Of a stretch of 64,000 nucleotides of DNA, positions 1 to 12,240 are shown one piece after another; position 1 is the stretch's first letter, and each line of letters begins with the position of its first letter. The notes under the pieces are model-generated. The model saw only the letters and a list, made by a program, of their open reading frames with translations, was not told the origin of the DNA and did no database searches. The DNA lies in assembly GCA_020086605.1 (NCBI GenBank), contig JACBWW010000015.1, positions 17,461,484 through 17,525,483 of the forward strand. The letters run 5' to 3'. The stretch comes from Lanius collurio. Taxonomy: Eukaryota; Chordata; Aves; Passeriformes; Laniidae. A program made the translations under genes and the position numbers.

Positions 1-904
1 GCAATACTTAGCCCAGGTCAGTATCTTCTGGTCAATGTGTAACACAGGTCATTCTTGGTGTTGCTGCCTTATTGTTGTTGCTGGGTTGGCAAACACTGGA
101 AGGGGCAGAGCCTGAGGGAAATTACCGATTGCTTAAAGCTGTTGGAATGAGTTCACTCACACAACATGAATCATATTGCCCATGCATATGCTTCTCTCTG
201 GATATATGTTGCAGTCTATCAGCCAAGCCTGCAAAGCCACTGCAATGGAGCAAAGGAACTACAGCCTGGGGAGAAAAAGAGGATTGGGTTGGAAGCTAAA
301 GGATGAAGCAATGTTGGAGGAGGAGGAGGAGAAGATATGTGCACTTTGTAACTTGCAGTCATAGATGGGGTAAATCTGCCCTACATTCAAACATAAGCCA
401 TGTACGGATAGGAAAGGTGGTTCAGAATACTGAAGCAAAATTTACTGTGTTTACTAACTGCATATTAAACTCTTCCAGGGGCAGAGCTACAAGACAGAGA
501 GACTGTATTTCACCTCACCCTCAGGTCTTCCCTGGCCCACAGCCCTATGCCTCCTTTCTATGGGTATCCCCTTACTTTTACTGTGCTATAAGGCAAGAAC
601 ATGGCCAGGGCACTAACCATGGCCTGGGTCCCTGGTTGAGAAGATGCCATTCAAAAGGGCAGCAGATAGGAAACCTTGGGAAAACACTAAAGGCTGAACA
701 GAGTAGCTCTGCACGTTCCACCACTTCACTACCAGGAGCAAAGAGGGCTGCCCCAGTCTTAACTCTGCTGCCTTGCAGCTGGGAGCCAGCTCTGGCCAGC
801 CCATGCCAGCACTGAGCTGCTGCCTTCCTGTGCCAACCCTGCTGAAAGTGCTCTCACACTCATGGAGTTCAAGAGCTCAGATTAGTTATCTTTCCTCTAC
901 TAGA
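1..904. other. Unique non-coding stretch
   Basis: No gene is supported here. A forward open frame of 170 codons spans 303-815, but its translation is low-complexity at the start (arginine run from a GGA/GAG triplet tract at 316-334) and resembles no family I know. There are no convincing splice boundaries around it. The rest is unremarkable unique sequence. Confidence 0.6.
316..334. repeat. Short GGA/GAG triplet tract
   Basis: About six GGA/GAG triplets in a row, purine-only on the plus strand. It is short and is probably a simple microsatellite. Confidence 0.7.
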
Positions 905-1100
905 AAGGGCTCTGGATTAGGACCCCAGAGGCTTAAATTCATTTGTCAGCTTAAGTACAGACTTTGTGTGCAACCATGAACAAGGTCTTTAATCTGTCTG
1001 AGTGTCGATATCCTTAGGAAAGGGGCAGTAATTCTTCCCTAATTCCTGAGGGCTCGGGGAATAAAATTGGTAAATAACAGAGCAGTGCTCCACTACTGAA
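905..1100 (+). repeat. Ancient MIR-like SINE relic (plus)
   Basis: The order of landmarks follows the MIR/CORE-SINE consensus. A GGGCTCTGGA-like block comes first (908-917). It is followed by a degraded 'TGTGTGACC...AAGGTC' segment (965-987), then TTTAATCTGTCTGAGTGTC (987-1006) matching the 'TTAACCTCTCTGTG' section. Last come a 'TAATTCTTCCCTAA' block (1029-1042) and a 'GGGGAATAAA' block near 1056. Divergence is high, as expected for a family that was active before birds and other amniotes separated. It carries no coding capacity. The call is from recognition of the consensus only. Confidence 0.55.
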
Positions 1101-4100
1101 GGGATGGTTGGCACAGCTCTCCTGGCTGTACTGAGTTCCCTTGCTAACTACCCGACATATGTGCTGCAGATCTGGGGCACTCACAGTTAGTGTTTTCATG
1201 AAACAGAATATAAAATCAGAAGGAAGCAGCAGCTACAGGGAAATTACACGTCCCCTGACTAGCACACCTTTAAGCACCCTTCACTGTTTTGAAGCCTTCA
1301 CTGGGGAACCACACTCCCAAATGATATCTAATGCCTAAACTCAGTCAGATAGCTTAGGTGCTGCCTGTGCTTGGGTACAATCGTTCACAGACACACGTGG
1401 AAACTGTGATAAGGATGTAGAAAATACCAATACCAGAGCAAGGCTGCTTTAGCAGCACTTCTCAGAAACAAAGTAAAAATTGAAGAAGATGGTGGGTCCC
1501 TCTTTCACCAGGTTTAGGTTGCCTATTCCCTCTCTTTAAACTTTGCCTTCCTCCTTTTTAATATTTCCCTTTCACATGTTTTCTGCATTCAGGTCTGCAG
1601 TTTTCCTTCCTGCTGAGTTACAAACCCCCACCTACTTCATTCCTCCACTTGGCACTTCCCTGCCCCAGCTCAGAGCACGTAGGCTTCATCCCCTTGATGA
1701 TCAGCTGAGGAGCAGATGGAGGATCAGAGGAGCAGGATGTCTGCTTAGGAGGGGTACCCATGGCAGCACTCATGGAAACAACCAACAAGTGACCAGGAGC
1801 CAGGATTTCAAATGATGCAATATCCAAAGTCAGAATGCAGGGGAAGTCATAGTCAAAGTCAGGGATCCTGCAGTTTTGGATTTTTCTCAGCTTTCAATTA
1901 AAGCAAAGTTTCTAGTATTCATATTCTCAGACAAAAGCTTGAAAATGGAAAGCCTTGAACATAAAAGAAAATGAAAGAATCCAGAACTGTTTGGGGTTTT
2001 TTTAAATGTCATGATTTTGCCATCAACCTCACATTATGTTGGAGAGTAGCTTAGGATTTTTGAGCATGAAAGTCTGGCAGGACTACAGATGCCTCAAAAT
2101 CATAATGAATTGAGGCCACAGTGAGCTTTTGAGAAGGCTGCTCCCTTGCAGCTAAGACAATACCGGGATTTTGCAGAATGGTTTGGTCCTCCCCACACAA
2201 CCTCTCACTGGTGAGCCTTGCTATCACAGCCTATCACAGGCATGGGTGTTTTCTTTCTTTTATCCCAGTTAAAGAGGAAAGGTTTATTTTAAGTGCAAAG
2301 AGGCTGCCGCACCGCACCACTACTCAAGGTGGCGAAGGCTGCAGGCTCATGCAGAGGCCCAGACGACCTCTCCCAGCCTTGCCTTCACACACAGCTTCTT
2401 GAGGGGACAGGAGTCCTGCATAGTTGTAGCCATATGTTGAATGCAGTGAAGGCATATGGAGCTAATTATATAAATAAACAACTCAGTCCATGATGATTCT
2501 AAATAATGCAAAACATAAAGAGGCAAAACACTAATGTTCTAACTAATGATAATAGATTCTTAGGGTGATTAATTTACAATAAAGAGATGCTGCATATGTC
2601 AAAAATGGTGCGTCATCGTATGATTTAATGTAATTAGGCACAGCTGCATTGCTCTTGATGTTGGCAAACAATGATCTTGTTCACCTCCTCCTGCATCTGT
2701 ACTACAGTATTAAAAGAGAAGAAAACTGCACAGTAGAGCCAGCAAACATTTGTGAGAAAAATATTTTTAAAGCATCTTGATAAATATTTACCAACCTTTG
2801 GGATGTTTGAATGCTTGAAGTTGTGTCAGGAAAAAAGCCTGGGCTGATATCCTAAAAACAACACAAGTGGTCAACAGCCTCCGTGCAAAAGGGACTTGCT
2901 CAATACAATAGGCCACTGTTGCTGTGACTCTTAACATTGTTTACCTCTCACAGAGCTTCCAAGTACAAAGCACTTCAAACAAACTACACTAAGACTTTAA
3001 ACTGAATCCACCCATCAGGTTAATAAAACAAATATTGATTGGGTTTGAGACTCATTACAGAAAACAAATCCTTTTGGATTGACAGATTTCCTTTGTTCAA
3101 GCAGTATTGTCCAGAGACTTCAAGCAACATATTAAAATCTCAGCTTAAATTCTGAGGCAATTTTCTGCAGTGTTTGCCCTCAAATCTACTTTTATTTGTA
3201 GCATATGTGTAAATACAGATACACAAAAAGATAGGAGCAAGCATTTCATGCACACAAAGGAAGGAAATAATGCCAACTTCAAAAATATGCTCGAGATTCT
3301 AAAAATGAAGAGCAAAAGTAAAATTTTTTCAAGTGCATATATTGATTTTTACACCCAAATCTCATTCCAAAACCTGCAACTTGTAGAGAGTTTTACCTTG
3401 ACTCCTCTAGGAACCCAACCTCTGCAATGCAGAAGAAAATCACATTAGCCTGCAAATGTCCTTTCACAAGATGTCCTGCAAGATCTAATGGACTAGGAAA
3501 GCATCTTGACATGATCCAGTACAGTAAGGCAACCTAGATGCTTGAGAGCAAGGGCAGAAACAGCAAGGGTGCAACACACAGAAAAGATTTGCAGAGAATT
3601 ATTGCCTCAGGTACAGGCTGATCTGGATTTTTCAGATTTGTTGCCTGATTACTTGACAGGGAGCAAAGACATCTAAATGATTTTAGGTCCTCACCCCACT
3701 TTCAAACCTAGTTTGGGTTCTAAGAGACTTTTGTCCAGAGATTATGCAAAATAAAAGGAGTGATCAGGAGTTCTAGCACAGCCACCTTGCCCAAGTGCTT
3801 CAAGATGTGGATTGAGAACATCAAGCCTCTAGCATAGATTTAGACAAATATGTTCAAAAAGAAATAGATTCTCCACATGCTTTTGGAATTTTCATCCACA
3901 ATCAAACCGGATTTATTCCCACAAGTAACAGCACAGTCTACAAATTCAAACAGACCAACCAAAATTTTATTCTCTTGCTCTTCTGCAAAATTTACTTCGT
4001 TCTCTAAACACAAAAGACACATTAGAAACATAAGCAAATAAAGAGTGATCAGTAGGTCACTGACATGTTTTAGCAACCACATTTTAGCCTAGTAATACCA

Positions 4101-7100
4101 AATGAAGAACGGTTCATACTTGTCACAGTAGTGTGGAAACGCAAGGAACAGTAAAGAATGAAAATATTGTCAGAAGTTAACAAAGATATTCAATACTCCC
4201 ATACAAATGGATTAAAGTCCAGAGTGCTGACAATTCCTGCAAACCCAATTCTGCCAGCAGACCAGGCTCACAGTTCCTTTGGGTCAATAAGGTACTGCAG
4301 AGAGAAATGGCAAAAAGACAGGTAAATATCAGGAGAGGAGGATTCTCTAGAAATTTGAGCAAACCATGGCACAGTTACACAATCACTGTTACACATTAAC
4401 TCCATATACACATTTCTTAAATAAAAATTTATTCTCTTTTCCTGGCAGTGTAAAACAAATTGTGCTGAGTACATCCCAGAGCAGACACCTGACCACTGCA
4501 TACAAACCTTTTGGCACACTGGATGTCTTCCTTGGCATTCAAACAGGCCCTGCATGGCTTTTTCTCACTCATTCACAACATTCAGGTAATTGTTGATAGA
4601 GAATTCTCAGCAGAGCCCAGTCAGCAGTGGAGACTGGTGTGATACTACAGTGAGTCCCTCTAACCCAAGGCACAGTTTCTAAGTGACAGAGAAGGTATTA
4701 AGAAATTACACCACCACTGAATGAAAGTGCAGCACATACCCAGTGCTCAGCATCTGCCTTAGCTTAAGGGCTCAGCATTCTGCAAATCTTGTAAAATCAG
4801 GTGGTTGATCTGATAAGACACTCTGCACCACTGGGGCTCTCCCTATCTAAGGACAGAATCAAACCCCATGAGCTTTGCTCAGAGTATCTCATTCGCAGCT
4901 AGACTTCTTTGCTGGAAGAGTTACACAATCTCAGCTTACATCTTATCACCAGCCCTGCAACAGTCAGACTTCAGGGTTTGTTGTCTCACATGCCCCCACT
5001 TTATTCTTGTTGCTGTGGAGCAGCGTTAGAAGCACAGCCTCAAAGTGAAAGAACAACAGGGAGGCAATGAGTGATAAGGAGCAGAAAGAGCTTGCAGAGT
5101 TAGCACCTGCACAGCAGGCTTAGGCTGAAGCTCACTCCATTGATGTGGGGCTCTTCTTGCATCTGGAGCATAATGATTAAGAGAATAAAATACATGTTCT
5201 ACCACACTGAATGCCAGAAGTAACTGTCATGTTCACTCACACGGCTCTGCTTGGGGATAATATAGGCTACTAGGCTTGGGTAGGACAAAACATATTTTAA
5301 GAAATCACTCAGAAGACTAATGAAATGCAGAAAAAATTTCTAAAATGGAGAATAATATTACATATCCTTAATAAGTGAGAGGTTCAATTAAGTGTTCCAT
5401 CTTTTTGAATCAAGACAGGACCTTCTTTCACAAGTATCTATGTCCAAACACTAACATACACACTGACGCTTTTGCAGACTTTTGCCCTCAAACTCCCTGA
5501 AGTTGTGCGTTTTCTGTTAACCTCTGTTCTTCATCATGGCGCTGAATAAAATACATCAAGCTTCTAAACCATTCACTGCAGGCCTTGATGACCAGAAATA
5601 GCTAAAATGCCCAGAAAATGAGAAGAGGGACCTCCCCCCTTGCCTTGCCCGATGCTCCTCCCAGTACCACTCCCAAATATGTGATCTGTTGAAGGTGGAT
5701 CATCAGTAAAGAAGTGACCTCCTCTGCTCTTGCTCTAAACACCATAAGTCCTTGATGCTGTCTCTGATTTCCTGTAGCTGAAACTGTGGGTGCAGCTGTA
5801 CCACAATTCATGTCCAAAGTTTTGGAAAAGACTACAGTAGCTTGAAAACAGAAACAAGTTTGCATAACCAGACAGTACTAATGAATCAGTTCTGTCTGCT
5901 GCTGTGCATATGCTTGTCCTTCTAATTTTTAGCCCTGGTTCCAGTGGGGATTGCCAAGGGTCAATCTAAAGTAGAGGCTTTCTAATGGAATTGAGCCTTA
6001 CAGTCCCATTTTTCCCAAATCATGTCAAACCAGCAAAAAACAATGAACAAATACAAATCTAGACCCACGCATAGCCATGAGAAACTCAGAGGAAGAGAAA
6101 AGCTTCAGAATAAAATATGAGACTGCATGTCAATAACAAAAAACAATGTATTGCAGATAAATTTTGGGTTTTTTTTTTTTCTTTTCTTAGACACGGGAAA
6201 AAATAAAATCTTTATTTTGATCAGATATGGAAATAAAGGGATTAAAAGAATCAGACGAGTGATTTGTAATTGGTCTCCAGACTACACCTCTTCCTTTAGT
6301 AAAGTGCATGCAAGTGGATAAAACTGCATGGATGGACTTTATTAGCTACAGCTTTCCTTCCTCACTCTGGGATTAGAGGAATGCTTTAACCTTGACACAT
6401 TCATCTTATACTTGCAAAGCTTCACTTTTAACAGCCACTTCTCCTTTCCTCTTCACTTGTCTGGTTCTGGCACATAGTTTTCTAAATTAGAAGAGGCTAC
6501 TGTTCTGTCTTAAAAAGCAAAGGAATTCTCACCTATCTTTGTTAGCAAGAGCATGGAGAAATTCAAGATGCTTACTACATCCTAGAATTCTATTGCAGAT
6601 GACAGGAATATGGCAAAAGCAAAAGTTTGTATAAATAAGGCTCTTGGAAGGATGCATTAAGCTGTCATTTAAATAGGTTAAAGGAAAAATAGCAGGAGCG
6701 TGATTTTATTTATGAGATAGTAGTGCAAAGCCAAGTATACAAATTCATGTTACTTGTATATGTGAGAGACCATATTTTTTTTAAAAGATTCCTTTATGCT
6801 GAAGAAGTTTGCAATGGGATTTTCAAAAGCACTCAGCACCGCCCCAGCTTTGTGCTGAGCTGGATGTTCAAATACTGTTCCTGCTGCTGTCCACACAGCC
6901 AAAATTGGGCCATTACAAGGTATCCACAAGAAGCCCACAGGTAGGGAGGGAAACTGAGATGCACCACTACTGGCACACAGCTATCATCTACAGACAGGAG
7001 GAAGAGGGTCTATGGAAATGAATGCTTATTCAGAGGGCTGGGGAATATGAGAATTCAAGGAAGGTTTTTTATGTGTGCATGGAAGAGGGTGTTATTAAGC

Positions 7101-9524
7101 AAAATACTTGAAAGTTAATTGCAGAATAAAAGAATATACCTCAAGGGTACACACTTTCTCAGTACACTGATTTATTATAATTACAGAGTTTACCCTTACC
7201 TTTTTTCTTTATCCAGCCACATATTTGAGTTGCTTTAGATTAAAGTATACGTCTTGTTAATTATGGCATTTAGTTCTCAAATTGTAATTGGTGTCTGGTG
7301 CTAAGCTCCTATAACTCTTCTTGTCACTGTTTCAAGGGGGCCTGTTTAATTTGCCTGAGGTAAACTAAAATGGAAAGTACCGTCTTATTTGAGTAATATG
7401 AGATATTTCTTGTGACTCTAATGACCAAATATTTTCCTGTTGGGGGGGGGGGGAGGGGGCGCAATTAGGTGGGGGTGTCTGTGTGACAATGCTCAGTCCT
7501 ACTTGCCAAGAGCTAATCAAGGTGGATGCTGCCACAATAATTTTTAGGGGTTTTATTACATCCTTTAAGCAGATGAAAGTAATGTTACTTAGAATAAACA
7601 AACACCATTAGATATTGGATAAAAATCATTACAGTGAGCTACTAGGAACTTTCCTGCCATGTGTTCCTTTAAAAAAATCTCGCTAGAGTGTGGGAGACTA
7701 AAACATCTACCCTGCCTAATCACAATTTTGTCCAACCGTTTGGGAAACACATCAGGGACAAAAGCTGAGGAAAGGACTTTGGATATTTGGGAGGAGAGCA
7801 CCTGATGACTTTCAGGTGAGAACCAAAAATGGCTGTTGCATCCTTTTGTAAACCCACACTGTCTAAAACTAACACACTCTACCTTCCTCAAGGCTTTCCT
7901 TCAGATGCTTTAGGTACTGTCTGATAATTCTTCATTCAGGTCAAGGCAGATGCGTATCTTCAAGTTAGATTCCAAAGCTGTATTTCAGCATCAGCCAGAT
8001 TTGCAAGGCAGTTAAGCCAAGAAGTTTCTAATTTTTTTCTCCCAGTGGCAATTTACCTCAATAAGCATTTTCTCCCACAGTTTCCCATTAAATTAAACAA
8101 TTAGCCTGTTTTGTAGCTTTGAGGGCCTAGTTTTTCTGCACACATAGTGTGCCCTTTTTGCTTCTATTTCCTCTGTCAGCCTCATCCCACACACATTTTT
8201 TTTCTGTTCACCAACTTATCAGTATGGAGAGATGGTTAGACAGTCTAGATAGTAAGCAAAGTCACTCCTTTAAAAAAGTGGGTTTTTTCTAAGAAACACA
8301 TAGTAGGCAGGAACCAAACTACTCTACCTCACATTTACATGAACAAGTTTTTCTGTTTTTGCTCCGTCAGAGTTTGGCAGCTGAATGGAGATGACAGAAG
8401 CCCAAGGTAGGTTCCTCTTTTGTTCATGGGAACATTGATCTTGGCAGTTCCCTCCTCTCCTTTACACTTCCCTCTGGATAGCAAGAGGTTAAAATATCTC
8501 TCTTTCTGCTTTGGCTCTTGATAGTAAGTATCAATGTGACAAATTATCTCTAAATTTTTCTAGTCAGAAATAGGTTTCCAACAGGCATTTTAAGCAGGCT
8601 CACACTTGAATTGTTCCTGTTTCAAAGCAGCAATAATCAATTCTTTGGTTCACAGTCTTTCTCGATTTCCTTCAGGTAAGATATGCATCTTTATAAGAGC
8701 ACCTCAATTTTATGTAGCACTAATGCCTATCTATCTGAGGTACTCTGTTTCTTGTTTATACCAAAGGATAAAAAATCATATTGTATTCTGTTCCTTCTCC
8801 TCTTTCTTCATCCAGCAACAGCCAGAGGAATCAGGGCAGACATTCATTCACTGCTGTAACTCATAGAGCTGTCAGCGAAAAACTTAGGTTTGCTTGCTGC
8901 TTCAAGTCTCTGCAATCTTTCCCATAAATAAGCTGTCAAATTGCTGATCATCAGGACTGGGTCCTACTAAGAAATAGGAACAAGCAGCAAGACTTCTGGA
9001 GCAACTGAGAGGTAAAAGGAGTCTTTCAACCAGAAAGCCCTTGCACATAAAGTTTTGCCACTGTGGGATACAAACAAATGCGCTCTTCTGCAATTTGAGA
9101 TGACAACTCTGGGATGGACTGAGGAATTCCAGAGCTGTCATGAGATTCTTGTGCATGACTTTCATATCACCTTGAAGCCAACAAGACAGACAGTCCAAAT
9201 CAGAAACAGACTATTGCCTTTGTAGTTCTTTGGAACTATGACATTTGTCATCATCATATTTCTCATAGTTCTCACTTTGCCTCGCATGGAGAGAAACAGC
9301 AGATATGTAGTCTTGCTGAAGGCACAATTGTTGCCTACTACATCATTAGCCATAGGCCACAGATTTCAATTTCACAAGCAGAATGAGAAAGCTAATGTGG
9401 CTGCTGTTAGCTGAGTTGCCCATCATACTGCATCATATATCCGAACAATGAAGCTTCGGCATTTGGTAAGAATTTATCTCCTCTGGAGATGATGAGGTGG
9501 AAGGAGATTTTTGAATCCCCTTCC
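1101..9524. other. Unique non-coding stretch, 8.4 kb
   Basis: No gene is supported in this stretch. Open frames on both strands are all shorter than about 110 codons, lack splice context and show no domain I recognise. Three things stand out: an AT-rich segment with a CRE-like site and homeodomain-type TAAT cores (about 2455-2700), a homopolymer G run at 7442-7453, and scattered poly-T and poly-A tracts. No CR1, LTR or satellite is evident by eye. Confidence 0.55.
7442..7475 (+). repeat. Poly-G run with flanking G tracts
   Basis: Twelve consecutive G residues (7442-7453) are followed by A and five more G (7455-7459). After a short spacer comes a GGTGGGGG tract (7469-7475). The G tracts could form a G-quadruplex on the plus strand. 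Such runs are also common places for assembly length errors. Confidence 0.8.
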
Positions 9525-9634
9525 TTAATGCTACCTGATCTAGTGGAAGATGTCCCTGCCGTAGGCATGGGCTTTGAAACTAGATGATTTTTAGAGTCCC
9601 TTCCAACCCAAAACATTCTATGATTCTATGATAT
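9525..9634 (+). mobile_element. CR1 LINE 3' end fragment (plus)
   Basis: This is a typical chicken-repeat-1 3' terminus. CTACCTGATCTAGTGGAAGA (9531-9550) is followed by a 'GTCCCTGCC' block, a 'TAGATGATTTTTAGAGTCCC' block and 'TTCCAACCCA'. It ends in the CR1 hallmark ATTCTATGATTCTATGAT (9615-9632). Only the last hundred or so bases are present, the usual 5' truncation of CR1 copies, so no reverse-transcriptase coding region remains. The terminal octamer-like repeat is well kept, which suggests a moderately young copy. Confidence 0.9.
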
Positions 9635-10734
9635 ACTCCAGAGTCACCCAGGAAAAGGTCTTTTGCACAGAATGAATGCAAATATACATAAAGGATATTT
9701 ATGTTTTGGAAACCCCTACGACACTTTTTTTCATCATAGTTGTCATCGAGAAACCTGCTGGAACTTTGGGAACTCAGCCACATCAGTATCATCTGCCAAG
9801 AGCAAACACCCAAGTCTGCTGAGGCTGGGGACGACATCTGTGATAGTCTTTATTTAGAAAGACACTCACTCCAAGACACTGAGAATCATTTCTGGAAAGG
9901 AAAAGAACCATGGAAAACATAGAAGCTTGCTGATGCAAAGACAGCAATTATTCTTATTTTATTCAGCAAGAAAATGAAGATACTTTTACTCCATGATCAT
10001 AGACTTGTATGGACTAATGAAAGAAGCTGTATAAGGGAAGTCAGATCCAGCTGAAGGGTGGCAATTGCCAATGGAGACACCTAAAATCCTCCCTTTTTGC
10101 ATCACCTTGTTCAGTAGGGTCAATACCGCTCTCTCCTATCTCTGACACTACAGGGGTCATGACAGTGATACCTTTGGAAGTTACAAAGTTAAGTTTTTAT
10201 TACAGCTCTGTTCAAACAGTAATTCCTATATTAAGAACCTCCTTGCAGTCAAGAGCTCCAAACTTTATTTCCCACAAGTACTTCCTGAAAATGAGGAATG
10301 TTTCCTCTCTGTGCTGGTCCTTACAGAACATCTATTCCCCTTCACCCAGAGCCCGAAAGAGTTTGAGCATCTCATTGGCAAAGAAGCCCCAGAGCAATCC
10401 CCACAAAGAAACATACTACATCAATTGTACCAAGTTAGAAGTCAATTGGTATCATGTAGCATGTGGTAATCGTAAGTGCACTAACACCAATCTCAACACA
10501 CACTTCATGTCAGCATCTGCTGTAGATTGGCATACAGTGCTATTGCTGGGCAGAAACCTGTCATGAAATTAGACCCACTCAAACATGTAAAAAGCAGATC
10601 ATTGGCAAGGACACCACAGGACATGAAGTGATGCTATTTAGGGAGACCACTTTCTGTTATCTCTTTCCCTCTTACCTGCTCAGAAACGGCAGTGGTGTTA
10701 GTGCTATAGGGTATATACTCCTTTACTTGTTCCT
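9635..10734. other. Unique non-coding stretch between two CR1 copies
   Basis: No gene is supported. A forward frame of 135 codons (10159-10566) has no recognisable domain and no clear splice context, so it is treated as chance. No repeat is evident. Confidence 0.55.
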
Positions 10735-11420
10735 TTTAATATCTCTTTATAGATTTCCTATCTGTGAATCTGTCTAATCCCTTTTTGGACTTACTGACAC
10801 TGTGCCTGCAAAATATCCTGGGTAAGAAAGTCCAGAAGTTCATTACCCGCCTTTTCAAGGATTATTTTACATATTTAAATTCCCTCCTACTAGTTTCCCA
10901 AAGTGCTTCTTAGTTTTAGTGTCACAGGATGTGCTAACAGTTTGTCATTTAGTTTATGCATCACTTTCATATCCCCATACATATCTCAATCATATCCCAC
11001 TTCAACATTTTTTTCCAGTCTGAAGAATCTCTGCATTCTTAATCTCTCCTTGTAAGACGATTGCTCTCTTGTGTCAAACATTTTAGATATCCTCTTCTGA
11101 GCATTTTCCACCTCCACTATTTTATTCTCCATGTGCAGAGACTGGAACTGTGCCCAACACTCAAGATGTGGACACATCGGGTTTACACAGGAGCAAAATG
11201 TCAGTTTTGTTCACAATATCATTCCTTCTGATGCCCACAACTTCATTGGCTTTTTATTGGCTTCAACACATTAAGCCAAGAATTTCAGGGAATCACTGGT
11301 AATGACTTAAGTGATAACATACAGTTCAGAATCCAGAACAGTGTACCCTGGTTAAGATCACCTTTTCCTAAATGAATTACCTCTTATTTACCTAAAGTGT
11401 AGAGTATCCACCAGCTTTTT
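10735..11420 (-). mobile_element. Old L3-like CR1 LINE fragment (minus)
   Basis: Read on the minus strand, this follows the 3' portion of the old CR1/L3-like family seen in turtles, crocodilians and birds. Reading from the left on the plus strand, landmarks are 'CTGTCTAATCCCTTTTTGGA' (10771-10790), 'CAGAAGTTCATTACC' (10832-10846), 'CATATCCC' blocks near 10968 and 10994, and 'CTTAATCTCTCCTTGTAAGA' (11038-11057). These are followed by 'CAACACTCAAGATGTGGACA' (11154-11173), which corresponds to the 'CAGTATTCAAGATGTGGGCG' section, and a 'CTTCATTGGCTTTTT' block near 11240. It is much more diverged than the copies at 9.5, 22 and 26.8 kb and keeps no open frame. Exact ends are uncertain by tens of bases. 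Confidence 0.75.
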
Positions 11421-11936
11421 ATTCATTTAGTTTTATGATGTTTCTGAGCAACTGTGGAAATTATTAAGGAACCAAGTATCCAAGTTATAAAAAAAAATGT
11501 AAAATTGGTGGGGCTAGTGCCATCCTTCTCAGACTGATGTCTCATTGCAGTTAGCATCATTCTCACAGACACTGATAGGATCAATCCAGTAAGCCTCTGT
11601 GCCAAAACCAAGACAGTCATTCCTTGGATAGCTCGCCTTCTACCATAGGTTTCTACCACAGAAAAAGGATTAAAGTGCTGAACTTCACAACATTTTCTCC
11701 ATGGGATTTTCATGGCAAAAGACTAGCTAGTACACAGCGGCCTTTAAAATTATTTGACAAGTCACGTTCCACTCACTGAATTCACAGAAACAGTCACCAC
11801 TTTTGGTTAATTGTGAGAAGCTGTATCACTGACTTGATGTACCTCTATCTAGAAATGAAGTCCCTAATGCTTCAATCAGGGCACTTAATAATAATAGATA
11901 AAATTGTGCAGGTCTTACAGAGAAGCATTCCCTACT
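11421..11936. other. Unique non-coding stretch before the LTR
   Basis: No gene is supported. A reverse frame of 96 codons (11423-11713) has no recognisable domain. This is the ancestral sequence into which the LTR starting at 11943 inserted. Confidence 0.5.
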
Positions 11937-12240
11937 CTTGCATGTCGCTGTAGGACACGAGAGCAAGACGCGTGTTCACATCAGCTAAGGTGAGCAAAAG
12001 AGGAAGTTTATTTTCTGACTCCACTATTTATAGTTTTACAAAAGAGACAGGGGATTGGAGAGTGAAAGAGCCACCTCTCCAATGACACTGGACAGGTTAC
12101 CAATCTATCAGCTTCTCTCCACCTCTATGAAGGAATGCAAAACAACTGAGTGTTTACAGAACAAAGTGTGGGAAAGCGTGTAACTAGAATGTAAATATCA
12201 GAAGGCTAAAAGATTTCTAAAAAACAGGGTGACACTTGCA
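11937..12240 (-). repeat. 6-bp target-site duplication flanking the ERVK-like LTR
   Basis: CTTGCA occurs immediately left (11937-11942) and right (12235-12240) of the LTR. A perfect 6-bp duplication is the signature of alpharetrovirus and ERVK-type integrases. It shows that the LTR boundaries are intact and that the locus was one insertion, later reduced to a solo LTR. Confidence 0.85.
11943..12234 (-). mobile_element. Solo LTR, alpharetrovirus/ERVK-like, 292 bp (minus)
   Basis: On the minus strand the element begins TGTCACCC and ends GCGACA, so the ends are TG...CA within a short inverted repeat (TGTC/GACA). Going from start to end on the minus strand there is a U3-like part, a TATA box (TATAAATA, plus-strand complement at 12025-12032), a polyadenylation signal AATAAA (complement at 12007-12012) about 20 bp further on, and a short R-U5. 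Length, order and the 6-bp target duplication fit an avian alpharetrovirus-like or ERVK-like LTR. No internal retroviral sequence lies next to it, so recombination between two LTRs probably left this single copy. TATA and poly(A) signals are intact, so it could still act as a promoter or terminator for minus-strand transcripts. Family naming is by structure and memory only. Confidence 0.85.

Noticed and set aside
303..815. 170-codon plus-strand frame
   Set aside because: It starts in a GGA microsatellite (arginine run) and continues as composition-driven sequence without recognisable features.
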